Of a stretch of 41,367 nucleotides of DNA, positions 29,851 through 38,640 are shown piece after piece (positions within the stretch are counted from its first letter, which is position 1; each line of letters begins with the position of its first letter). The DNA is from Burkholderiales bacterium. GTDB lineage: Bacteria; Pseudomonadota; Gammaproteobacteria; Burkholderiales; Burkholderiaceae_D. The position numbers were made by a program, and so were the translations under genes. The notes below the pieces were generated by a model. The model was not told where the DNA came from and searched no databases. It was given only the letters and a program-made list of their open reading frames with translations. The stretch spans positions 1 through 41,367 of the forward strand of contig CANGAW010000022.1 in the NCBI GenBank assembly GCA_947451925.1, given 5' to 3'.

Positions 29851-30917
29851 GTTTGATTGTAGAAACGGCTGTTTAAATAATGTCGGCGAACATGGCCGAA
29901 GACGACCGAGAGTATAGCGGACGCCGGCAAGGCCAACAGGATGCCGACGAAACCAAATAACTGGCCAAATGCCAGCAAGGCAAAAATAACCGTTAACGGA
30001 TGCAGGCCGATACGTTCGCCAACGAGTCGGGGCGTCAGATAAAAGCTTTCTATGAACTGACCCAGTCCATAGATGATGGCAACCCAGCCCAGTCCCTGAC
30101 CGCCCTCAAATTGCAGGATGGCGGCCACCACTGCCAGCAACAGTCCAAGACCATAGCCAATGTAGGGAATGAAAACCAGGAGGCCGGTAATCAGACCCAC
30201 CGGCAGCGCGGCATCAAATCCGGCCAGTGTCAGCGCGGTGGTGTAGAACAGGGCCAGCAAGCCCATGACCAGTAGCTGACCGCGCAGATATTGGGCCAGC
30301 AAAAAATCCGTTTCTTGCGCCATGCTTGTGACTTGGCCCACCCAGCGACGCGGTATGGTGTGGGCAATGCGTTCCAGCAGCGCATGCCAGTCCATCAGCA
30401 GATAAAACAGCACAATCGGTACCAAAAACAGGGTGGCGATCCAGCCCAGCACGGCAGTGCCGCCGACTTTCAGCGAAGCCAGTATTGCCGGGCCGATTTC
30501 GCTGCTGCCAGTAGCGAGTTTTTTTGCCAGCATGTCCTTGATGCCGGCGCTGTCTAGATGAATATTGACGCCGAACTGATGGAGCCACGGGCGCAGCACA
30601 CTGTCAATTTTGTCGAGCAGATTTGGCAAGCGGTCTTGCAGCAAGGGCAGTTCGGATCTCAGTGTTGGTAGTACGACCAGCACCAGAGCCAGCAGCAAGA
30701 GCACCAGCACTGACATCATGATCAGCACCGCCACTACCCGCGGCAGACGCCGCGCAGCGAGCCAGTCCACGCCGGGATTGAGCACGTAACTCAGGATGGC
30801 GGCTGCGACAAAGGGCGTCAGCACCGGACCCAGCAGCACCAGCATGGCGACCAGTAACGCGCCTGCGATCAGCCAAAGCAGGGTTTGTTTTTGCTCGGAG
30901 GTGACGGTGATCGACAT
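29847..30917 (-). CDS. AI-2E/PerM-family membrane transporter
   Basis: This 356-residue integral membrane protein of the AI-2E (PerM/YhhT/TqsA) family has about eight hydrophobic segments. They include LLWLIAGALLVAMLVLLGPV, FVAAAILSYVLNP and the central FLVPIVLFYLLMDW. Later ones are GLITGLLVFIPYIGYGLGLL and VGERIGLHPLTVIFALLAFG, the last close to the family signature. The substrate is unknown; autoinducer-2 export and sodium/proton exchange have been shown for other members, so the family name should not be read as a function here. The frame reaches a TTG at 30950; I chose the ATG at 30917. It is the first gene of the seven-gene operon ending in panB and is divergent from purM. Confidence 0.9.
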   Translation of the reverse strand: MSITVTSEQKQTLLWLIAGALLVAMLVLLGPVLTPFVAAAILSYVLNPGVDWLAARRLPRVVAVLIMMSVLVLLLLALVLVVLPTLRSELPLLQDRLPNLLDKIDSVLRPWLHQFGVNIHLDSAGIKDMLAKKLATGSSEIGPAILASLKVGGTAVLGWIATLFLVPIVLFYLLMDWHALLERIAHTIPRRWVGQVTSMAQETDFLLAQYLRGQLLVMGLLALFYTTALTLAGFDAALPVGLITGLLVFIPYIGYGLGLLLAVVAAILQFEGGQGLGWVAIIYGLGQFIESFYLTPRLVGERIGLHPLTVIFALLAFGQLFGFVGILLALPASAILSVVFGHVRRHYLNSRFYNQT

Positions 30918-30969
30918 GGCTTGAATGTGGGTGAAAGGGCAATGATGCAAGGTTTGCTTGAAGCAGTTT

Positions 30970-31024
30970 GGTAGAATAGCGTCCGCACAAGGGGTTGATC
31001 CCGATTGTGCGTCCCTATTCTACC
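30970..31024. promoter_or_regulatory. 55-bp interrupted palindrome in the perM/purM promoter region
   Basis: The outer arms GGTAGAATAG (30970-30979) and CTATTCTACC (31015-31024) are perfect reverse complements. Inside them, GCACAA (30985-30990) and TTGTGC (31005-31010) pair, and the centre is GGGG-TTGAT-CCC. The outer arms contain TAGAAT, a plausible -10 box, on both strands. It could be a symmetric divergent promoter, an operator, or a leader hairpin for purM; the sequence does not decide. Confidence 0.6.
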
Positions 31025-31045
31025 GTCTCTGCTGCCGATCACATC

Positions 31046-32089
31046 ATGCCATCCACTACTCCGGTTTCCCTTTCTTATCGCGACGCGGGTGTCGATATCG
31101 ACGCCGGCGATGCCCTGGTCGAAGCGATCAAGCCCTTTGCCAAACGTACGATGCGCGAAGGCGTAATGGGCGGCATTGGCGGCTTTGGCGCCTTGTTTGA
31201 AGTCAGCAAAAAATTCAAGGAGCCAGTGCTGGTATCCGGTACCGACGGCGTGGGCACTAAACTCAAGCTGGCGTTTCATCTGAATAAGCATGACACCGTC
31301 GGTATCGATCTGGTGGCCATGAGTGTCAACGATATTCTGGTGCAGGGTGCCGAGCCGCTGTTTTTCCTCGATTACTTCGCTTGCGGCAAACTCAATGTGG
31401 CCACGGCCACCGATGTCATCAAAGGGATTGCTGCCGGTTGCGAAATGGCTGGCTGCGCGCTGATCGGTGGCGAAACCGCCGAGATGCCGAGCATGTATCC
31501 GGATGGCGAATATGATCTGGCCGGCTTTGCAGTCGGTGCAGTGGAAAAATCCAAGCTCATCGATGGCAAGAAAATCATGCCGGGCGATGTGGTGCTGGGG
31601 CTGGCTTCTTCCGGTGCGCATTCGAACGGTTATTCACTGGTGCGCAAAATTATTGACGTGGCCAAGCCGGACCTGAACGCCGATTTCCATGGTCGCCCTT
31701 TAGCCGAAGTCTTGTTGGCACCGACCCGTATTTACGTCAAACCATTGCTGGCGTTGATGGAAAAATTCGAAGTGCGCGGCATGGTGCATATCACCGGCGG
31801 CGGACTGGTTGAAAACATTCCGCGTGTGTTGCAAGCTAACCTGACTGCTGTTCTCGACAGCACGGCATGGGAAATGCCACCACTGTTCAAATGGTTGCAA
31901 CAGCATGGCGGTGTCGCTGACGCCGAGATGCATCGCGTCTTTAACTGCGGCATTGGCATGACCGTCATTGTTGCCAGGGCTGATGCCGATGCGGCAGAAG
32001 CAGAACTCAAAGCGCTGGGCGAGACGGTGTACAGAATTGGCGTTATTCGCGAGCGGGCTTGCGATGAGGCGCAGACGATTGTTGAATGA
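31046..32089 (+). CDS. purM: AIR synthetase (phosphoribosylformylglycinamidine cyclo-ligase)
   Basis: PurM closes the imidazole ring in purine synthesis, converting FGAM and ATP to AIR. From the ATG at 31046 it has 347 residues, the standard length. Key segments are the N-terminal [47 protein letters not shown] (ATP site), [20 protein letters not shown], and [36 protein letters not shown] also matches. The frame extends to a TTG at 30995 inside the leader palindrome, which I rejected. A REP-like hairpin lies just after the stop. Confidence 0.97.
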   Translation: MPSTTPVSLSYRDAGVDIDAGDALVEAIKPFAKRTMREGVMGGIGGFGALFEVSKKFKEPVLVSGTDGVGTKLKLAFHLNKHDTVGIDLVAMSVNDILVQGAEPLFFLDYFACGKLNVATATDVIKGIAAGCEMAGCALIGGETAEMPSMYPDGEYDLAGFAVGAVEKSKLIDGKKIMPGDVVLGLASSGAHSNGYSLVRKIIDVAKPDLNADFHGRPLAEVLLAPTRIYVKPLLALMEKFEVRGMVHITGGGLVENIPRVLQANLTAVLDSTAWEMPPLFKWLQQHGGVADAEMHRVFNCGIGMTVIVARADADAAEAELKALGETVYRIGVIRERACDEAQTIVE

Positions 32090-32110
32090 TTTTGCCTTTT
32101 TGAAGAAAGA

Positions 32111-32142
32111 CGCTGGATCCCGGCGCAGGCCGGGATCCAGCG
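32111..32142. repeat. REP-like palindrome after purM, also a likely terminator
   Basis: CGCTGGATCCCGGC (32111-32124), loop GCAG, GCCGGGATCCAGCG (32129-32142) form a perfect 14-pair stem, followed by TTTT on the plus strand. The core (CTGGATCCC, then GCCTGCGC on the minus strand) belongs to the same family as the REP pair at 5802-5894. It lies between convergent purM and the Anbu gene and probably ends purM transcription. Confidence 0.8.
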
Positions 32143-32167
32143 TTTTCATTCTCAATCCTCAGACAAA

Positions 32168-33046
32168 TCAGTACTGTCTGTTCCCACCCTCATCCTGCGC
32201 CAGCGTCTGCAACTGCGTCACCCGCGGGCCACTGCCTGCCAAAGCTGCCGGCGGCGCCACACGCACCGGCTGCGTCACACTGCCCATACTTGAGAGCACA
32301 TTGGCAGTCGCTTCGGGCGCGGCATTCCAGACCGGATCGGCAATGCCTTCGAATACCGACTTCAGTTGCTTGCCCCAGTTATTGCGGATCATCTGGAAGT
32401 ACTGATTTTTTTCATCGATGGTCACAAAACGGCTGACAGCCAGCGCATCGGTTTCATAGACCAGTAAATCCAGCGGAAAGCCGACCGAGATATTGGAACG
32501 CAGGGTGGAATCCATCGAGATCAGCGCGCACTTGGCGGCTTCATCCAAAGGCGTGGCCGGACTGATGACCCGATCAATGATGGGCTTGCCGTATTTGGCT
32601 TCGCCAATCTGAAAGTAAGTGTTCTCATCGTGCGACTCGATGAAATTGCCGGCCGAGTACATCTGAAACAAGCGCGAACGTTCGCCCTTGATCTGGCCAC
32701 CAAAAATCATGCTGACGTTGAAATCGATGCCAAATTTTTCCAGTGCTTCGGCGTCACGCTGATGCACGCTGCGAATCGCCTCACCCACCAGTCGCGCTGC
32801 ATCATGCATGGTAGGCGCCGTCCAGATGCTGCTGCCATCTGCGGCGACATAGGCCGAGATAATCTGCCGTATGGATTGGGAGATGGACAGGTTACCCGCT
32901 GTCATCAGCACCATCATCCGGTCGCCCGGATTTTCAAACACACTCATCTTGCGGAAAGTGCCAATGTGATCGACGCCCGCATTGGTTCGGGAGTCCGACA
33001 GGAACACCAGTCCTGCATTGAGGCGCATGGCCACGCAATAAGTCAT
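32168..33046 (-). CDS. Anbu, proteasome-like (ancestral beta subunit) peptidase
   Basis: This 292-residue protein begins MTYCVAMRLNAGLVFLSDSR. After removal of Met, Thr2 would be the N-terminal nucleophile. Asp18 and Lys33 (FRKMSVF) sit where proteasomal Asp17 and Lys33 are expected. The core to about residue 240 fits the Anbu/proteasome-type protease family, which is distinct from the shorter HslV. A tail of about 45 residues rich in Ala, Pro, Val and Gln follows. Reported Anbu proteins form open ring or helical assemblies; their substrates are not well established. It is the last gene of the ATP-grasp/alpha-E/transglutaminase/Anbu string, 40 bases after the transglutaminase gene. hslV is not in this window. 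Confidence 0.88.
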   Translation of the reverse strand: MTYCVAMRLNAGLVFLSDSRTNAGVDHIGTFRKMSVFENPGDRMMVLMTAGNLSISQSIRQIISAYVAADGSSIWTAPTMHDAARLVGEAIRSVHQRDAEALEKFGIDFNVSMIFGGQIKGERSRLFQMYSAGNFIESHDENTYFQIGEAKYGKPIIDRVISPATPLDEAAKCALISMDSTLRSNISVGFPLDLLVYETDALAVSRFVTIDEKNQYFQMIRNNWGKQLKSVFEGIADPVWNAAPEATANVLSSMGSVTQPVRVAPPAALAGSGPRVTQLQTLAQDEGGNRQY

Positions 33047-33086
33047 GATAGTTGGCTAAAAACGAAAGGCTAGATTTTACGCGATA

Positions 33087-33896
33087 TCACTGAGAGCTGA
33101 TATCGACCTGAACACTCATTTTCTCTTCGCTGCCGCCGCGCCGTGTGCCGCGAATCGGTGCGGCAGATTCATAATCGCGACCCACCGCCAAGCGGCAATA
33201 GCCTGCGTGTTGCAGGCAACTGTGCGTGACATCAATACTGACCCAGCCCGAGTAATCGACTTCATCGACCCACACATCGACCCAGGCGTGGCTGGCACCA
33301 TGTTCGGTCTGCCCGGAATCCAGATAGCCCGATACATAGCGTGCAGGGATGCCCTGGGTGTGGCAACAGGCCAGAAACAAATGCGCGTGGTCCTGACAGA
33401 CGCCCAGGCCGAGCGCCAGTGCATCGCTAGCCGTCGTGGTGACAGCGGTGGCGCCGCTTTGATAGACCACGGCTTGCCGAATGGTCTCGGTTAACGCCAG
33501 TAATTGTGAGGTGCTCGCACCGGCTTGCAAATGATGGCTGGCGAAGGCGCGGATGGCAGCACCGGCTTCGGTCAGTCGGGTTGATACGGTAAACGCCAGC
33601 GGGGACAGCAGCGAGCGTTCTGGCATGCGACCACGGTCGGGTGTGTCAACTTCCACCACGCCGCTGGCCAGTATATGCACCTCTTGATGCGGCACTGTAA
33701 TGCTGAGCATCTGGCTGCTATTGCCAAAGGAATCAATAAAGTCGCGTCGCTGCCCGTTGCTGACTATGTTCCAGGAAAGCGGACGTTGTTGCGGCTCCAT
33801 TCGCGGCGACAGACGCAGTTGAACTATGCTGTAGCCAACCGGCGAACTGTAGCGGTAAATGGTTTCGTGACGAATCGATAGTGTGGCCTGCTTCAT
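33087..33896 (-). CDS. Transglutaminase-like cysteine peptidase of the Anbu cluster
   Basis: This 269-residue protein has the bacterial transglutaminase N-terminal domain (about residues 1-95: LSIRHETIYRYSSPVGYSIV, LRLSPR). The papain-like core has the triad Cys167 (LGLGVCQDHAHLFLACC), His203 (GASHAWVDVWV) and Asp222 (WVSIDVTHS). The conserved GIPARYVSGYL segment lies between. Members of this group are usually thought to act as peptidases or amidases rather than protein cross-linkers; that is family knowledge. It has no signal peptide, so it is probably cytosolic. Its start overlaps the alpha-E stop (ATGA), which shows tight coupling. Confidence 0.92.
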   Translation of the reverse strand: MKQATLSIRHETIYRYSSPVGYSIVQLRLSPRMEPQQRPLSWNIVSNGQRRDFIDSFGNSSQMLSITVPHQEVHILASGVVEVDTPDRGRMPERSLLSPLAFTVSTRLTEAGAAIRAFASHHLQAGASTSQLLALTETIRQAVVYQSGATAVTTTASDALALGLGVCQDHAHLFLACCHTQGIPARYVSGYLDSGQTEHGASHAWVDVWVDEVDYSGWVSIDVTHSCLQHAGYCRLAVGRDYESAAPIRGTRRGGSEEKMSVQVDISSQ

Positions 33897-34837
33897 GCTG
33901 CCAGCGGCAACAAGAAATCACGACTGACGCGGTTGCCCAATTCATAAATTTGTTCGAGGAACTCGGTCAGGAAGGTATGCAGGCCAGAGTTGAGAATGTC
34001 GTCCATGCTGTTGAAGCGCAGATCGGCATGCAGGCGTCCGGCATAGCGTTCGGTGTCAGCCGACGCATTATTGCAAACGTGCGCAAGATTATTGACGACT
34101 TCGGTCATGCAGGCCATCAGCGAGCGTGGCATGTCGCCGCGCAGAATTAACAGTTCTGCCACCCGTTCCGGGGTAATGACGTCGCGGTAGGCTTTGCGAT
34201 AAGTCTCGAAGGCCGAGACCGAGCGCAGAATGGCGGCCCAGTGATAAAAATCGGTTTCTGCGCCTGTGAGTTGTTCGCCATCGGCACCGTGAAATTTCAC
34301 ATCCAGAATACGGGCGGTGTTATCAGCGCGTTCAAGGAAAGTCCCCAGACGAATAAAATAAAACGCCTCGTCTTTGAGCATGGTGCCAATCGTTACCCCG
34401 CGTGACAAATGGGAGCGATGCTTGACCCATTCGAAAAACTCGCCGGGGTCGCGTTCCAGCATGCCCTCTTTCAGGATGTGGTTCATTTCCAGCCAGGTAG
34501 TGTTCTGGGTTTCCCATACTTCAGTGGTCAGCGTGCCGCGCACGGCGCGCGCATTTTCCCGTGCGTGGGTCAGGCAGGAAGCAATGGAAGAAGAGTTATC
34601 CGGATCGCGCACCATGAAATCGAGCACGTCCTTGCGCAACACCTTGTTATATTTTTTGTCGAACGCCGGTTGCAACTCGGAGATGCCGAGCAAGGCGCGC
34701 CAGCTTTGTTCTGCCACCTGGTTCGACTGTGGCAAGAGCTGGGTTTGCATATTCACGTCCAGCATGCGCGCGGTGTTTTCAGCGCGCTCGGTGTAACGGG
34801 CCATCCAGAATAAATGATCAGCAGTGCGGCTCAGCAT
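33893..34837 (-). CDS. Alpha-E domain protein (DUF403)
   Basis: This 314-residue all-helical protein starts MLSRTADHLFWMARYTERAENTAR, the strong signature of the alpha-E (DUF403) family. Further family segments are RENARAVRGTLTTEVWETQN, IRLGTFLERADNTARILDVK and the helix-rich C-terminus ending SRDFLLPLAA. There are several conserved Arg/Glu pairs but no catalytic motif I can identify. The family nearly always occurs beside the circularly permuted ATP-grasp gene and is presumed to work with it. It starts 1 base after the ATP-grasp stop and overlaps the transglutaminase gene by 4 bases. Confidence 0.92.
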   Translation of the reverse strand: MLSRTADHLFWMARYTERAENTARMLDVNMQTQLLPQSNQVAEQSWRALLGISELQPAFDKKYNKVLRKDVLDFMVRDPDNSSSIASCLTHARENARAVRGTLTTEVWETQNTTWLEMNHILKEGMLERDPGEFFEWVKHRSHLSRGVTIGTMLKDEAFYFIRLGTFLERADNTARILDVKFHGADGEQLTGAETDFYHWAAILRSVSAFETYRKAYRDVITPERVAELLILRGDMPRSLMACMTEVVNNLAHVCNNASADTERYAGRLHADLRFNSMDDILNSGLHTFLTEFLEQIYELGNRVSRDFLLPLAA

Positions 34838-34838
34838 C

Positions 34839-36254
34839 TTAGTTCTCCAAAATCCAGGTGTCTTTGGTGCCGCCGCCTTGCGACGAATTGACCACCAGTG
34901 AGCCTTCGGTCAGTGCAACCCTTGTCAGGCCGCCGGGCACCATGGTGACGGTCTTGCCCGACAAAACAAAGGGACGCAAGTCAATGTGGCGTGGCGCAAT
35001 CCCCGATTCAACATAGGTCGGGCAGGCCGACAAGGCCAGGGTAGGCTGGGCGATATACCCTTCCGGCTTGGCCAGAATGCGTAGCCGGAAATCTTCGATT
35101 TCGGCTTTGGTTGAAGCGGGGCCAACCAGCATGCCGTAACCGCCGGCGCCATGCACTTCCTTGACCACCAGCTCGGACAAATGGTCCAGCGTGTATTGCA
35201 AGTCGTCTTTTTTGCGGCACTGGTAGGTCGGCACGTTATTGAGGAGCGGCTCTTCCGACAGATAAAAGCGGATCATGTCCTGCACGAACGGGTAGATCGA
35301 TTTATCGTCAGCCACGCCGGTACCAATCGCATTGGACAAGGTGACACGGCCAGCCTGATACACCGACATCAGGCCGGGTACGCCGATCGAGGAATCGGAA
35401 CGGAAGGCCAGCGGGTCCATGTAGTCGTCATCAATGCGGCGGTAAATCACGTCCACCCGTTTCGGGCCGCGGGTGGTGCGCATGAACACGCTGTTGTCAG
35501 CGACGAACAGGTCTTGTCCTTCGACTAACTCCACGCCCATTTGCTGGGCCAGGAAGGCATGTTCGAAATAGGCCGAGTTGTACATGCCCGGCGTCATCAC
35601 CACCACGGTCGGATCATCGACCCCTTGCGGCGCCACCGAGCGCAGCATGTCGAGCAGCAGGTCGGGATAGTGCGCCACCGGCGCGATTTTGTGTCGGGCG
35701 AACAAATCCGGAAAGAGCCGCATCATCATCTTGCGGTCTTCCAGCATGTATGACACACCGGAAGGTACGCGCAGATTGTCTTCCAGTACGTAGAACTCGC
35801 CGGCACCGGCACGCACGATATCGACGCCGGCGATGTGGGCGTAAATATCGGAAGCGACTTCTATGTCCTGCATCTCGGGGCGGTACTGCGCATTGCGGAA
35901 AATCTGCTCGGCAGGAATGACGCCGGCTTTGACGATGTGCTGAGCGTGATAAATATCGTGGATGAACATATTGAGCGCTTGCACCCGCTGGGTCAGACCG
36001 CGCTGCAATTGCTCCCATTCGCCTGCCGGAATAATGCGCGGAATGATATCGAAAGGGATCAGACGTTCGGTGCCGGCATTGTCGCCATACACCGCAAAGG
36101 TGATGCCGACACGACGGAAAATCAGGTCGGCCTCGACCCGTTTGCGGGCAATGGTTTCAGCGGCTTGTTCGGCCAGCCAGTTTTCAAATTCACCATAATG
36201 CTTGCGGACTTCGCTCGCACCATCGTCATACATCTCGTTAAAAAAGCGCGGCAT
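34839..36254 (-). CDS. Circularly permuted ATP-grasp enzyme (DUF404/DUF407)
   Basis: This 471-residue protein belongs to the circularly permuted ATP-grasp family, predicted to form peptide-like amide bonds using ATP. Family segments include MPRFFNEMYDDG at the N-terminus, FDIIPRIIPAGEWEQLQRGL, YVLEDNLRVPSGVSYMLEDR (likely Mg/ATP acidic residues), and VVVMTPGMYNSAYFEHAFLA. RRIDDDYMDPLAF and VVKEVHGAGGYGMLVGP follow. The ATG at 36254 has AAGGG upstream; the frame also reaches a TTG two codons earlier. It heads the four-gene Anbu cluster, as is usual. The product of the reaction is unknown. Confidence 0.92.
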   Translation of the reverse strand: MPRFFNEMYDDGASEVRKHYGEFENWLAEQAAETIARKRVEADLIFRRVGITFAVYGDNAGTERLIPFDIIPRIIPAGEWEQLQRGLTQRVQALNMFIHDIYHAQHIVKAGVIPAEQIFRNAQYRPEMQDIEVASDIYAHIAGVDIVRAGAGEFYVLEDNLRVPSGVSYMLEDRKMMMRLFPDLFARHKIAPVAHYPDLLLDMLRSVAPQGVDDPTVVVMTPGMYNSAYFEHAFLAQQMGVELVEGQDLFVADNSVFMRTTRGPKRVDVIYRRIDDDYMDPLAFRSDSSIGVPGLMSVYQAGRVTLSNAIGTGVADDKSIYPFVQDMIRFYLSEEPLLNNVPTYQCRKKDDLQYTLDHLSELVVKEVHGAGGYGMLVGPASTKAEIEDFRLRILAKPEGYIAQPTLALSACPTYVESGIAPRHIDLRPFVLSGKTVTMVPGGLTRVALTEGSLVVNSSQGGGTKDTWILEN

Positions 36255-36335
36255 TGACAAGGTACCCTTACAAAATTCGAATGTGTATATGTGGCTTACA
36301 AGAAATGTGCCAGCTTTGTTATCTGTGTCGAATAA

Positions 36336-38372
36336 TCAGGGTCGGCGCAGCTGATCCACCAGGTTTTGTTCTGCTTTTCCGGGGGGTGGTGTGAGCAGGG
36401 TTGTGATCACCATCGCCAACAGGCCTGCAGGCACGCCGAATACGCCAGCCGAGACCGGCGCGATATGAAACCACTGATTGGCTGCGGTCCCGCCAAAAGC
36501 CGGATGGGCTTGCAGCATATACAGCACGCAGACCATAAAGCCGGTGCTCATGCCCGCAATTGCGCCTTGATGGTTCGCCCTTTTCCAGAAAACGCCCAAT
36601 ACTAGTGCAGGGAACAGCGTCGAGGCCGCCAGCGAAAAGGCGGCACTGACCATCGACAAAATGTCACCTGAGCGAAACGACGCGGTATAAGCAGCCAGTA
36701 AGGCCACCACCAGCAATAGCAATTTGGAAATGGTCACCCTTTTCTGACTGGATGCACTCGGATCGACCATTTTGAAATAAGTGTCATGTGACAGCGCGCT
36801 GGAAATGGTCAGCAGCAGGCCGTCTGCGGTTGACAGTGCAGCGGCCAATGCACCGGCGGCGATCAGGGCAGAAATCACATAGGGCAGGCCGGCGATTTCA
36901 GGGGTGGCCAACACGATCATGTCGCCATCAATCGCAATTTCGGCAAGCTGTACCAGCCCGTCGTGGTTCATGTCGACGATGCTGATCATGGGCTTGATCT
37001 TGTCGATGTTGGCCCAGTAAGTGACCCAGCCCGGCAAGTGGGTGAAGTCCGAGCCGACTAAGGTCGTATACAAATCATATTTGACCAGCACCGCCAGTGC
37101 CGGCAGCGCCGTGTAAAGCAGCATGATGAAAAACAGCGCCCAGAATACCGACACCCGTGATTCCGATACCGAAGGCGTGGTGTAAGAGCGCACCAGCAAA
37201 TGCGGCAATGCTGCTGTGCCCAGCATCAGGCAAAACACCAGGGCTAAAAAATTATTGCGTTGAATGTCGGAGCTGGCCTTGTCTGCGCCGCGAAAAGGTT
37301 GGGTATGCAAAGCAATTGGCTGAGCGCGGGCGAGGTCGGCGGCTTTGGCCTGTTCCCATTCGCGACGGGCTTCTTCCGGACTTTTCGGGTAGTCTGCCAG
37401 CGCACGGCTGGCCGCCTTGATTTCAATCAGTGACGCGTTGCCGGTCTGCCTGTCTTGCAAAGCACGGCGTGCTTCAATGCGGCCTTCGTCCCATGAGCGC
37501 GGCAGCGCAGCGATGCGCGCATCGTAACGCTGGGCCCGCTGTGCATACAATGCGCGCACCTCTTGTTCTTTTTCATCTTGCGCCAGCAGTTTTTCCTTGG
37601 CGGTCAGCTTGGCTACCGCTGAGCCATAGGCAATTTGCGGCAGCGGTATCCCGGTTTGCTTGGCTGAGAGCCAGCACACCGGAATCATGAAGGCGACGAT
37701 GATGATCAGGTATTGCGCAATCTGGGTCCAGGTAATGGCGCGCATGCCGCCTAAAAAAGAGCAGACCAGAATGCTCGCCAGCCCAAGAAAAATCCCGACT
37801 GAAAAATCAATGCCGGTAAAGCGCGAGGTGATCAGTCCGACGCCATAAATTTGCGCCACCACATAGGTAAAGGAAATGATCAGGGTGGCAATCACCGCCA
37901 GAATGCGCACCGCATTGCTGCCGGGTGGACCGGCATAGCGCGTGGCCAGAAAATCCGGCACCGTGTACTGACCGAATTTGCGCAGGTAAGGCGCAATCAG
38001 CAGCGCTACCAGACAATAGCCGCCAGTCCAGCCCATGATGTAAGCCAGACCATCGAAGCCTTGCAAATACAAGCCACCAGCCAGGCCGATAAAGCTGGCT
38101 GTTGAAATCCAGTCGGCTGCGGTTGCCATGCCGTTAAACAGCGCCGGCACGCGCCGCCCGGCGACGTAATATTCCGATACATCTGAAGTGCGGCTAAATA
38201 CGCCAATGCAGGCATAGACCACGATGGTCGTAAACAGAAACAGATAACCCAGCCAGAAGCGCGGCACGCCCTCGCGTTCCAGAATGGTCAGTGCCAATAA
38301 CAACAGACCAAAGCCTGCCGCATAGAGGCCGAAGTAACGACCCAGAAGACGTGGAAATTGTTCAGGCTTCAT
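36336..38372 (-). CDS. Sodium/solute symporter, VC_2705-like subfamily
   Basis: This 678-residue SSS-family transporter has about 13 hydrophobic segments. The N-terminal part has VSEYYVAGRRVPALFNGMAT, AADWISTASFIGLAGG and QYTVPDFLATRYAG. The C-terminal part has LPYVISALIAAGALAAALST and ADGLLLTISSALSHD, signatures close to acetate/solute permease ActP. Two hydrophilic insertions stand out: a charged, probably coiled-coil loop at about residues 250-370, and a short loop with DMNHDGLVQLAE, which fits an EF-hand calcium loop. The start at 38372 overlaps the DUF4212 gene by 11 bases; the frame also reaches a TTG at 38411. Substrate is likely a small carboxylate by family, not shown. Confidence 0.9.
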   Translation of the reverse strand: MKPEQFPRLLGRYFGLYAAGFGLLLLALTILEREGVPRFWLGYLFLFTTIVVYACIGVFSRTSDVSEYYVAGRRVPALFNGMATAADWISTASFIGLAGGLYLQGFDGLAYIMGWTGGYCLVALLIAPYLRKFGQYTVPDFLATRYAGPPGSNAVRILAVIATLIISFTYVVAQIYGVGLITSRFTGIDFSVGIFLGLASILVCSFLGGMRAITWTQIAQYLIIIVAFMIPVCWLSAKQTGIPLPQIAYGSAVAKLTAKEKLLAQDEKEQEVRALYAQRAQRYDARIAALPRSWDEGRIEARRALQDRQTGNASLIEIKAASRALADYPKSPEEARREWEQAKAADLARAQPIALHTQPFRGADKASSDIQRNNFLALVFCLMLGTAALPHLLVRSYTTPSVSESRVSVFWALFFIMLLYTALPALAVLVKYDLYTTLVGSDFTHLPGWVTYWANIDKIKPMISIVDMNHDGLVQLAEIAIDGDMIVLATPEIAGLPYVISALIAAGALAAALSTADGLLLTISSALSHDTYFKMVDPSASSQKRVTISKLLLLVVALLAAYTASFRSGDILSMVSAAFSLAASTLFPALVLGVFWKRANHQGAIAGMSTGFMVCVLYMLQAHPAFGGTAANQWFHIAPVSAGVFGVPAGLLAMVITTLLTPPPGKAEQNLVDQLRRP

Positions 38373-38640
38373 GCTGACCTTCGGCAAGCTGGGCACGCGT
38401 GACGGCGTCAATTTTTTTCATTGTCAGTGCATAGACACCGATAATGAAAAGATAAACCAGCATGCAGCCCTGGGCTGCCATATAGAATGGTAGCGGCCAG
38501 CCAAACAGTATCAGTCCGGATAATTCACGGGCAAAAAAAATCAGGCCAAAGCTGACCAGAAACCAGATCACCAGCAAGCTCAGCGTTAAATAGCGCACGC
38601 GTTGCCAGTATGCTGTTGCGGCCTGATCGGAATAACGCAT
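38362..38640 (-). CDS. DUF4212 small membrane partner of the symporter
   Basis: This 92-residue protein has two transmembrane helices (about 18-38, LTLSLLVIWFLVSFGLIFFA; about 50-72, PFYMAAQGCMLVYLFIIGVY) joined by FARELSGLILFGWPLPFYMA, the DUF4212 signature. These proteins are found directly before VC_2705-type symporters and are thought to be an accessory subunit. Its start shares one base with the kinase stop, and its end overlaps the symporter, so all three are translationally coupled. Confidence 0.92.
   Translation of the reverse strand: MRYSDQAATAYWQRVRYLTLSLLVIWFLVSFGLIFFARELSGLILFGWPLPFYMAAQGCMLVYLFIIGVYALTMKKIDAVTRAQLAEGQHEA

Noticed and set aside
30995..31045. Upstream TTG start for purM
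   Set aside because: It would add 17 residues encoded by the leader palindrome, and the normal PurM N-terminus begins at the ATG at 31046.
30960..31045. Purine riboswitch or PurR box in the purM leader
   Set aside because: The palindrome does not have the conserved purine-aptamer junction, and no ACGCAAACGTTTGCGT-like PurR site is present.
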